Source of the DNA: Campylobacter iguaniorum
GTDB taxonomy: Bacteria; Campylobacterota; Campylobacteria; Campylobacterales; Campylobacteraceae
DNA length: 64,000 bases
Assembly: GCF_000736415.1 (NCBI RefSeq)
Contig: NZ_CP009044.1
Location: 1-64,000 of the forward strand
Direction of reading: 5' to 3'
The notes under the pieces are model-generated. The model worked only from the letters and a program-made list of their open reading frames with translations, had not been told where the DNA came from and ran no database searches. This document shows positions 58,026 through 64,000 of the stretch, piece by piece. Made by a program: the position numbers and the translations under genes. The first letter of the stretch is position 1. Every line of letters starts with the position of its first letter.

Positions 58026-59480
58026 CTAAACTATTGTAATTGAGTCTTTGTATTGTTTTAAAAACTCTTGATCAAGGATATAATCCTCACCTAATAATAG
58101 ATTTTGTTTACTTCTTGTAATGGCAACATATAGTAAGTTTAGCTCTTCTTTTTGAATAATACACTCTCCCTCTTCCTCAAGCTCTTCTCTTAGATTTACA
58201 AAGTCGTCTAATATCTCAACTTGATCCCATTCTAAGCCTTTGGATTTGTGGCCAGTAGTTAAAATAAGTTCCGCATCTTTTTGGTCTTTAACACTATTGT
58301 CTTGCAGCTCTTTGACAAGGTCTCTAATGCTGTGCTTCATATATTTTCTAACGGTAGTAATTTTTACCTTTAAATCTACCTCATTTGCTTCCTCTGCATA
58401 ATCTACAAGCTCGTCCATATCGTAAAATTTTTTTATAAAACCGTTTTTGATATAGTCGCTTTTGCCCCATTGTAGATTTTGAATATCTATAAGGTCTTGA
58501 AAATTGTAGCTATTAATTCCACCTACAAAATGAAGCTTTTTATCGATATGCTCAATGGCATAGTCAAAAAGTTTAGCGTTTGTTCTGGCAATAATTGCTG
58601 TTTGTGTTGGTACATCATCTTTCTGGATAAGAGTACCCCTAAATGGTTTTGGAGCTTTAAGTAAGTATAAATATTGGTTAGCTACTCCTGCAACAACTCT
58701 AGGGCATCTAAATGACTGAGTAAGATATAATGTAACTGCTCCATTTAGTTTAGATAGTCTCTCAAGAGAGTCTGTTGCTCCTCTAAATTTGTAAATACTT
58801 TGGAATGTATCACCAATAAATACTTTTTTAGATCTTTGTCTCATCACAATATCGATTACACAACCATTAATATCTTGAGCCTCATCAACCAATATAAAAT
58901 CAAAATACAATTTAGGCTCTGATAACTGGTATCTTTTTAGGTAAAAATCGTGTTCATAAGCGAGTGTACTATCTGTTTGTATTTGTTCCCAAACTTTTGG
59001 TAACTTATCAAGGAAATAGCTTATACTGGCTTTATTTTCTCTCCCCCAATCGGTACCATTTTCCGATAGTCTTTTTACAAAGTCCACCATAGTGTATTTT
59101 GAATTACAAAAATCACGAATAAGCTTTAAAAGTAAGTAGGCGTGATAGTATTGCTCTTTTTCTGCAACATCTTCACAAAATGGAAGCATATCTAAAGCTC
59201 TAAGATTTCCTAGTCTATCTTTGTAATCTTTTCCAATAGCTGCATACGCTAGTGAGTGCATAGTTTTTACAAATACACTAGCCCCAAGGTGCTTGAATTT
59301 TTTTGATGCTTCTTTTTGCATAGAGCTGTTATAAGCCATATAAAGTATTTTTTTACCTCGTCTTGCTTCGCAAAACTTAACCAATGTGCTTGTTTTTCCA
59401 GTTCCTGCATAAGCATTTACCAAAAGTACATCATCAAACTCCGTTTCTACTATTTGTTGCTGTTCTGGCGTTAATTCCAT
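58026..59480 (-). CDS. UvrD-like SF1 DNA helicase
   Basis: 484 aa from the ATG at 59480. Motifs: I VNAYAGTGKTSTLVKF (about 24-39), II LVDEAQDI, III IGDTFQSIYKFRGA, IV QSFRCP, V LTTGHKSKGLEWDQV and VI LLYVAITRSKQNL. Shorter than UvrD (about 720), lacking much of the 1B/2B subdomains; like the small phage/FBH1-type helicases. 3'-5' translocase expected. Confidence 0.88.
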   Translation of the reverse strand: MELTPEQQQIVETEFDDVLLVNAYAGTGKTSTLVKFCEARRGKKILYMAYNSSMQKEASKKFKHLGASVFVKTMHSLAYAAIGKDYKDRLGNLRALDMLPFCEDVAEKEQYYHAYLLLKLIRDFCNSKYTMVDFVKRLSENGTDWGRENKASISYFLDKLPKVWEQIQTDSTLAYEHDFYLKRYQLSEPKLYFDFILVDEAQDINGCVIDIVMRQRSKKVFIGDTFQSIYKFRGATDSLERLSKLNGAVTLYLTQSFRCPRVVAGVANQYLYLLKAPKPFRGTLIQKDDVPTQTAIIARTNAKLFDYAIEHIDKKLHFVGGINSYNFQDLIDIQNLQWGKSDYIKNGFIKKFYDMDELVDYAEEANEVDLKVKITTVRKYMKHSIRDLVKELQDNSVKDQKDAELILTTGHKSKGLEWDQVEILDDFVNLREELEEEGECIIQKEELNLLYVAITRSKQNLLLGEDYILDQEFLKQYKDSITIV

Positions 59481-59812
59481 TATTTCCACTCTCCATTCTT
59501 AAAATTGTAATCTCGTGCGGTTCCTGCTTGATATACAGTACAAATTCTCGTATCCGTGATTTTCTTAAAAGAGTTCACCCATACAGTTGCTCCAAAAAGG
59601 TCGTTATCTTCTCCAATTTTAAACTGCATATAGCCGTTACAAACGCCTAAATACTCCACCTCACCATTAAAGAAATCATCTAAATTTGTCTTAGTGTTAG
59701 GCTTTAAAATATAGCCATTTAAAGAGGTATCAATTTTCTCAATATGTGTGTCAATTTCATCGGCTTTAAAGATATTGATAAGTCCAATTTTAGCATCAAT
59801 TACGGTCTGCAT
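59480..59812 (-). CDS. Hypothetical protein (110 aa)
   Basis: Beta-rich soluble domain; FNGEVEYLGVCNGYMQFKIG. Stop overlaps the helicase start by one base, suggesting coupling. Function unknown. Confidence 0.45.
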   Translation of the reverse strand: MQTVIDAKIGLINIFKADEIDTHIEKIDTSLNGYILKPNTKTNLDDFFNGEVEYLGVCNGYMQFKIGEDNDLFGATVWVNSFKKITDTRICTVYQAGTARDYNFKNGEWK

Positions 59813-60077
59813 AATCTCTCTCCTTAGTACCCTTTTGATGAGGTTCTACGACCTCACCGATATTGATAACTTTTGCACTTTTTAAAAGATGAATATTGCT
59901 TTTTTTAAAGTTGCTTTTACACCACTTTAATTGGTTCTCTTTTGTAAAACCTAAAAAGCACTCTTTTTTATTTTGATTTACTCTTTCTTGCCCAAGAGAT
60001 GAAGCAAAAGCATCAGCTACCTCTTCAATCTTAGCTACTACCTTTAAATTATCGATATTTGTTTCAAAAATAAGCAA
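59796..60077 (-). CDS. Hypothetical protein (93 aa), TTG start
   Basis: Start assigned to TTG at 60077, with AGGAGAGG 6 nt upstream; another TTG at 60098 lies inside the upstream gene. Contains KKECFLGFTKENQLKWCKSN; small mixed domain. Start uncertain. Confidence 0.4.
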   Translation of the reverse strand: MLIFETNIDNLKVVAKIEEVADAFASSLGQERVNQNKKECFLGFTKENQLKWCKSNFKKSNIHLLKSAKVINIGEVVEPHQKGTKERDYADRN

Positions 60078-60088
60078 TATTTCCTCTC

Positions 60089-60292
60089 CTATTTGCAAAA
60101 ATTGATTACTGGTATTGTAACGGTACTCGTAGTGATATTATTTTTTAGATCCAGTATCATTTTAGATGTGTTTTGGTTCTTCTCTCTTGAAGCAAGTCCA
60201 GATAGATACTCTTTGATGCTCTCAAGTGTTGCACCGTTTTGTAATCGCTTGTTGCATACGCTTTTAATTGCATTTAATCTGTCTTGTAACAT
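60089..60292 (-). CDS. Hypothetical protein (67 aa)
   Basis: AAGGAAATTTT precedes the ATG. Helical N-terminus (LNAIKSVCNKRLQNGATLES), Thr/Val-rich end. Function unknown. Confidence 0.4.
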   Translation of the reverse strand: MLQDRLNAIKSVCNKRLQNGATLESIKEYLSGLASREKNQNTSKMILDLKNNITTSTVTIPVINFCK

Positions 60293-60304
60293 AAAATTTC
60301 CTTG

Positions 60305-60526
60305 TTAAATTTGAGATGCGTTTGCAAGGGATTGAGAAAGCTTATCTTTACTCTCACTGCACTCATAAAACAACTCATCTTCACTATTGTATTTTTTAAC
60401 TATATCAACGGCTCTGTCAAGCTCATCATTGTTAATAAATTGGTAGAGTAGGGCGTTATAAATAATCCCCTCTTGCCAAGCTCTAAGCCCTAAATTTGAT
60501 ATTTTTTCTACTAATTCTTTACTCAT
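60305..60526 (-). CDS. Hypothetical protein (73 aa)
   Basis: Start at 60526 (MSKELVEK) with AAAAGGATGACA upstream. Helical, acidic (DIVKKYNSEDELFYECSESK). Overlaps the previous gene by 8 bp. Confidence 0.4.
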   Translation of the reverse strand: MSKELVEKISNLGLRAWQEGIIYNALLYQFINNDELDRAVDIVKKYNSEDELFYECSESKDKLSQSLANASQI

Positions 60527-60953
60527 TGTCATCCTTTTTGTTTGAGCTGCTACAATATTCAAGCATATATACTTCAACTGCATCTGGAGAGATTTCACTA
60601 AACTTGTAAACATCTAGGTCTTTAAACTCATAAATTAGATTTAAAAATAGATCTTCTTTAAAAATAACCATCAAGTTTTTAGGATTATGGCCAAGTTTCA
60701 AAAACCGCTCAAAAAGTTCTTTGATTTTTGGATTTAATCCAGTAGTCTGGATGATGATAGTTTGAACATTATGTGTTTTTAGCTTCTCCAGCTTTCTTGG
60801 AAAAGTATAAATATCAGTCAATGCAAGAACTTCTTTACCATTTTTAACTAAGAACTCATAAATCTCTTTAATATCATCGTGTAGGCTTTTATCTCCCTCA
60901 ATAATAGCAACTGCATTGTTGCCGACAACATCAAGTATATTTATATCTCTCAT
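60519..60953 (-). CDS. Hypothetical protein (144 aa), Rossmann-like
   Basis: Alternating beta/alpha segments (ILDVVGNNAVAIIEG, EVLALTDIY, VQTIIIQTTGLNPKI, NLMVIF) without a P-loop. Might bind nucleotide or be an ATPase-like remnant. Function unknown. Confidence 0.45.
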   Translation of the reverse strand: MRDINILDVVGNNAVAIIEGDKSLHDDIKEIYEFLVKNGKEVLALTDIYTFPRKLEKLKTHNVQTIIIQTTGLNPKIKELFERFLKLGHNPKNLMVIFKEDLFLNLIYEFKDLDVYKFSEISPDAVEVYMLEYCSSSNKKDDNE

Positions 60954-61177
60954 TTATGTTTCTCCTCAAATAAATTCCCAAGTTTGGCATCAGATGACTT
61001 TGTAAGTCCTAGTTGGTTCATTTTCTCTTTTCTGGCTTTAAGCCAAGCCTTATATGGATAATATCTACGCTCTCCAAAAGGGTAGGCATTGTCAATATCT
61101 TTCTTTGTGATTTTATCGCTCCCAAGTTTTTGGATTAAAGAGTTGATAATGCTAAGACTTACTGTGTAATAACTCAT
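60950..61177 (-). CDS. Hypothetical protein (75 aa)
   Basis: Start at 61177 (MSYYTVSL) with AGAGG upstream; the longer frame overlaps the neighbour. Basic, helical, with FGERRYYPYKAWLKARKEK. Possibly nucleic-acid binding. Overlaps the downstream gene by 4 bp. Confidence 0.4.
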   Translation of the reverse strand: MSYYTVSLSIINSLIQKLGSDKITKKDIDNAYPFGERRYYPYKAWLKARKEKMNQLGLTKSSDAKLGNLFEEKHK

Positions 61178-61185
61178 ATTTTCCT

Positions 61186-61938
61186 CTAAAATGCCACTTC
61201 TCTTGTCATAATCCCACCGATACACTCTCCGTTCATACAACGAGTGCTTTCAATCTCGCCTTTTCTTCGATGTATTCTAATAAAATCATATCTTTTATCT
61301 GCGTGAAGCTCCTCAAGGCTTTTGATGTGGTTCCTATTCCACTCTATTAATACTTGAGCTGCTTTTTCACACTCTTCTTTTGTTCCATTTGCAAAAATTA
61401 CGGCTCTTATATGCTCTTTAATCTTAAAAAATTCGATTATATTTGCAGGTGTAATATTTTTATTATCATTGAAGTGTTGCCAAGCTCTTTTCGTATATGC
61501 TCCTGCTACATCACAAGCATTAAGATAATCCTCTGTGCTCATTTGTTCGCCACCATTGTTGAAAATATCATAATATATAGCTGAGTCGCTCCAAGCTATG
61601 GCCATAACATTGTAAGTATCATTAAATGATGCTTTAATAACATTTGGACGATAGCCAAGCCATAATCTAAAATATTTATCTGTTTGCTTAATAACTCCAG
61701 ATTTAATAAGTCCTTGCATTTGAGAAAGTAAATCCTCTATGTTAGTCTCTGGTACATCAGAATAATCAAGAGTTGATATTTTAATTTCTTTTGGTTCAAT
61801 AGATATTTTCGACTCTTTTAATGGCTCTGGTGTTTCTATTGTTTGCTCTTCTAAAAAATCAAATAAATTAGATTGCTTACCGTGGATCAAAATTTTTAAT
61901 CCCTCATTGCTTATCATTGGCATTGGTTTACTTGACAT
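61186..61938 (-). CDS. Hypothetical protein (250 aa)
   Basis: The first 80 residues are linker-like; about 90-250 is a mixed fold with YNVMAIAWSDSAIYYDIFNN and a C-terminal CMNGECIGG. GGAGGTG precedes the ATG. First gene of the minus-strand operon that starts at the 61.96-61.99 kb promoter. Not recognised. Confidence 0.5.
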   Translation of the reverse strand: MSSKPMPMISNEGLKILIHGKQSNLFDFLEEQTIETPEPLKESKISIEPKEIKISTLDYSDVPETNIEDLLSQMQGLIKSGVIKQTDKYFRLWLGYRPNVIKASFNDTYNVMAIAWSDSAIYYDIFNNGGEQMSTEDYLNACDVAGAYTKRAWQHFNDNKNITPANIIEFFKIKEHIRAVIFANGTKEECEKAAQVLIEWNRNHIKSLEELHADKRYDFIRIHRRKGEIESTRCMNGECIGGIMTREVAF

Positions 61939-61963
61939 ATTTCACCTCCAAAAACTTAATCAA

Positions 61964-61992
61964 ATTTTAGCATTATTTATTCTATTTGTCAA
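61964..61992 (-). promoter_or_regulatory. Promoter of the 55-62 kb minus-strand operon, site F
   Basis: Minus strand: TTGACA (61992-61987), a 17-bp spacer AATAGAATAAATAATGC, and TAAAAT (61969-61964). A near-consensus promoter containing the shared spacer element. Confidence 0.7.
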
Positions 61993-62000
61993 TACCGTTA

Positions 62001-62029
62001 TTGACAATTTACAAAATTTTAGATAAAAT
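62001..62029 (+). promoter_or_regulatory. Divergent promoter for the 62062 gene
   Basis: TTGACA at 62001-62006, a 17-bp spacer and TAAAAT at 62024-62029, 32 bp before the ATG. The following TTATGCTAAGAA looks like a half of the shared element. Confidence 0.65.
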
Positions 62030-62061
62030 TATGCTAAGAATTAACTAAAGGATGATAAAAT

Positions 62062-62316
62062 ATGTGGAAAATAATTATCGCTTTTGATAAGAAACTTGAA
62101 GAGCCAATTTGCTCTGCTGATTATGAACCTCACCTCGAAAAAGAGCTGACTTGTGAATTTAGACTTTTAGATGATGATGGAGAGGTCTATGCTAAAGGTT
62201 ACAGTGATGATGGCTCAAGTGAAAATGCTTTCGCTCCTCTGGACGATTATGGTATGCCAGCTTGGGGTTGTACGGAAATACAATACAAAGAAAAAGGGAA
62301 ATGGGAGACACTATAA
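62062..62316 (+). CDS. Hypothetical acidic protein (84 aa)
   Basis: AAAGGATG precedes the ATG. Acidic beta-rich domain (CEFRLLDDDGEVYAKGYSDD). Its stop shares one base with the lipoprotein start (TAATG), so the two are coupled. Confidence 0.45.
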   Translation: MWKIIIAFDKKLEEPICSADYEPHLEKELTCEFRLLDDDGEVYAKGYSDDGSSENAFAPLDDYGMPAWGCTEIQYKEKGKWETL

Positions 62317-63800
62317 TGAAAAAACATAATATTTTACTCATAAGTGGCGGTATTGCTGCAATGGTTCTATTCTCTGGGTGTGCAGGTACTCAACCGCATA
62401 TACCAATAACAAGTGATATTCAAAGTTTCAAAGATTATATTCTTAAAAAAAGAGCCAATGAAACTGGAAATTATGATATTATTGCCGAAAAACCTCACCA
62501 AACAATCATCGAATATAGAACTTTTAATGAGCAATCTAACTTAGCAGATGCAAGTGATATTATGAGAGTTCTTGATGATGCTAAAGAGTATTGTCAAGCA
62601 ATAGGTGGGAATGGACTGTATGGTGATCAAGCTATAAATCAACTTCAAGGGCTACCAACATCATTTAATATTGATTATGTAAAGTATCGAAATGAAATGA
62701 CAAGACAAGGGTTTGGGCATTATAGTGGTTTTTATAAGTGTGCATCCGCTAAAGATGGATTTGAAATTGAATATATGAAAGAAGATATTGAACTTCAACA
62801 AAGGGATATGATAGGCGGTGGAGCATTAGAAACTTACTCAAGATATTACCTCACCACTCACGATAATCCTCAAAAGCTAAATTCTAAATTATGGTTTAAA
62901 AGTGATAAATATAAAAGCTTTGTAATGAAAAATGATACTACTGAGAAAGTATTTAATATTGACAGTACCGCTCAAATACCTTGGAACTACGAAAAAGGAG
63001 CTATTGCTCAAAAATATTGTAGTTATAATGGTGGAAATCTCTATATTGCAAACGCTTTAAGCTCTTACAAAAAAATAGATATTGAAGATTACTATTTTGC
63101 AAGACTTGAGCAAATAAAAGATAAAAGTAGCATCAATATATTTATGGATATAGATTATATCTGGTGTGAGAACCCAAACAATAAAGCTCAAGAGTTTACC
63201 TTAGTTCATAACGGCTCTACGGTTGATTATAAAAATGGTGTAAATAAAGAATATCTTGAAACAAAAGGAGTATCCTTTGTAAAAGCAACTATGGATACTA
63301 TTCCCTCAAAAACCTCAAGTCAAACCAAAGAATTATCAAAAGAAACAGTAATCGCTAATTATGATGCAAAAAAAATGTCATCACTTGGAATTGAGCCAGA
63401 TTTAGCAATGTACACATTAACATCTAAAATGGATACATATAAATCAGTAGGACAAATAAGATATGAAACTTCATATAATGGAACTGAGCCAGATGGATGT
63501 GAGTATGCTAGTGTTACAAAAAGAATGATGCAAAGTGTCGATATACAAAACTTTAAACAATGCAGAGGTGGAAGTATTACTTATATTGGAAAAACTGGAG
63601 TAGAAGAGCTTACCGATGAAGCAAAAGAGCAATTAAAATCTGTAAGTAAAAGATTGGAAGCAAGTTGTAAACTGCAAAATCAAGCTACTGCGAAGATTAA
63701 TGAGTTTACTTTTAAATGCTTTAAAAACCCTCTTAACAATAACTACAAATTTGTAGTATTAAAAGATGGGAAACTAATCACTAGAGGAGTAGGGGAGTAA
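62316..63800 (+). CDS. Lipoprotein (494 aa), unknown
   Basis: Start at 62316, in the TAATG overlap; GGGAG upstream. Signal with lipobox LFSGCAG (Cys about residue 24), so lipid-anchored, probably in the outer membrane. The mature part is mixed alpha/beta with several Cys (YCQAIGG, YIGK) and no known domain. Typical size for a surface-exclusion or adhesion lipoprotein, but this is speculation. Confidence 0.55.
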   Translation: MKKHNILLISGGIAAMVLFSGCAGTQPHIPITSDIQSFKDYILKKRANETGNYDIIAEKPHQTIIEYRTFNEQSNLADASDIMRVLDDAKEYCQAIGGNGLYGDQAINQLQGLPTSFNIDYVKYRNEMTRQGFGHYSGFYKCASAKDGFEIEYMKEDIELQQRDMIGGGALETYSRYYLTTHDNPQKLNSKLWFKSDKYKSFVMKNDTTEKVFNIDSTAQIPWNYEKGAIAQKYCSYNGGNLYIANALSSYKKIDIEDYYFARLEQIKDKSSINIFMDIDYIWCENPNNKAQEFTLVHNGSTVDYKNGVNKEYLETKGVSFVKATMDTIPSKTSSQTKELSKETVIANYDAKKMSSLGIEPDLAMYTLTSKMDTYKSVGQIRYETSYNGTEPDGCEYASVTKRMMQSVDIQNFKQCRGGSITYIGKTGVEELTDEAKEQLKSVSKRLEASCKLQNQATAKINEFTFKCFKNPLNNNYKFVVLKDGKLITRGVGE

Positions 63801-63995
63801 ATTCTCATCTCTCCACATATCCATTAATTGAATAATTTGTTGGTTGTTAAGGGAAGAGAGTAGGTTGAGAACTCCAATTACTGATTTTGGTGTGTTTGTT
63901 CCATTTGCCCACTTATGGAAATTAATCCCTCCAAAATCAGAAATGGTACCCATCTCATCGTATGTCATTTTTTGACTTGTGTTGGTAGCAAGCAT
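63774..63995 (-). CDS. Small HTH-like protein at the window edge
   Basis: 73 aa. KMTYDEMGTISDFGGINFHKWANGT looks like an Xre-type HTH; then LLSSLNNQQIIQLMDMW. The ATG is at 63995 with AAGGT at the window end. Promoter region is outside the window, and a further upstream start cannot be excluded. Overlaps the convergent lipoprotein gene by 27 bp. Confidence 0.5.
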   Translation of the reverse strand: MLATNTSQKMTYDEMGTISDFGGINFHKWANGTNTPKSVIGVLNLLSSLNNQQIIQLMDMWRDENLLPYSSSD

Positions 63996-64000
63996 ACCTT

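Noticed and set aside
1-64000. Insertion sequences or transposons
   Set aside because: No transposase-like ORF and no terminal inverted repeats with target duplications were noticed; the only recombinase is the tyrosine type at 11.7-12.7 kb.
1-64000. Known defence systems (restriction pairs, CBASS, retrons, Gabija)
   Set aside because: The methylase has no endonuclease partner, the UvrD-like helicase has no OLD nuclease neighbour, and no reverse transcriptase or nucleotidyltransferase was seen.

Overview
This is an AT-rich window, apparently part of a large conjugative plasmid (or plasmid-like element). Codon use, the short signal peptides and the style of the transfer genes suggest a host in the Campylobacterota (Sulfurimonas/Sulfuricurvum/Arcobacter-like). 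That assignment is inference: no rRNA or housekeeping gene is present. Plasmid character is supported by an iteron origin with a Rep protein and a helicase, a ParM-type partition pair, and a nearly complete F-type mating-pair-formation system.

Layout. 1-8.2 kb (+): traC, trbI, a TraF/S26 peptidase, traH, a secreted Cys-rich protein and traN with an N-terminal C-type-lectin domain. The earlier genes of the operon (pilin, traL/E/K/B/V) would lie before position 1. 8.3-15.6 kb: small accessory genes, an Xre repressor, a tyrosine recombinase, WGR and ASCH proteins. 15.8-32.8 kb (-): one long run of about 35 small, tightly packed genes resembling the leading region of conjugative plasmids: ssb, a Bet/RecT annealase, a Cas4-like nuclease, a CHC2/Toprim primase, an ArdC antirestriction protein, an orphan DNA methyltransferase, DUF1351 and DUF6573-like proteins. 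At its head is a promoter followed by what I read as a group I intron ribozyme of about 1.1 kb. One ORF sits inside its P8 region, and a cluster of hairpins follows it.

32.8-40.2 kb (-): lytic transglycosylase, membrane metalloprotease, a membrane HD-GGDEF protein, an SXT-like TraD coupling protein, a degenerate HD-GYP protein, a Gly-rich membrane protein, a NusA-like protein and an HTH protein. 40.3-43.6 kb: Xre regulator, secreted nuclease, iteron origin, Rep and replicative helicase. 43.6-52.3 kb (-): second transfer operon (RHH protein, small membrane protein, traG, traF, traW, traU, an EAL protein, trbC, a thioredoxin-like protein), running into the replication genes. 52.4-55 kb (+): a repeat-rich intergenic region, an unknown gene, and the parM/parR-like pair beside AT-rich repeats. 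55.2-62 kb (-): small accessory genes including a UvrD-like helicase and a split acetyltransferase. 62-63.8 kb (+): a lipoprotein.

At least seven intergenic regions carry a shared promoter/operator-like element ending in TATGCTAAAAT. It links the transfer, leading-region, replication and accessory units into one possible regulon. Many leading-region genes also share a repeated translation-start cassette built on ATGGAGAAATG. No relaxase of a familiar family is visible. The HD-domain protein next to TraD is the only positional candidate, and it may not be one.
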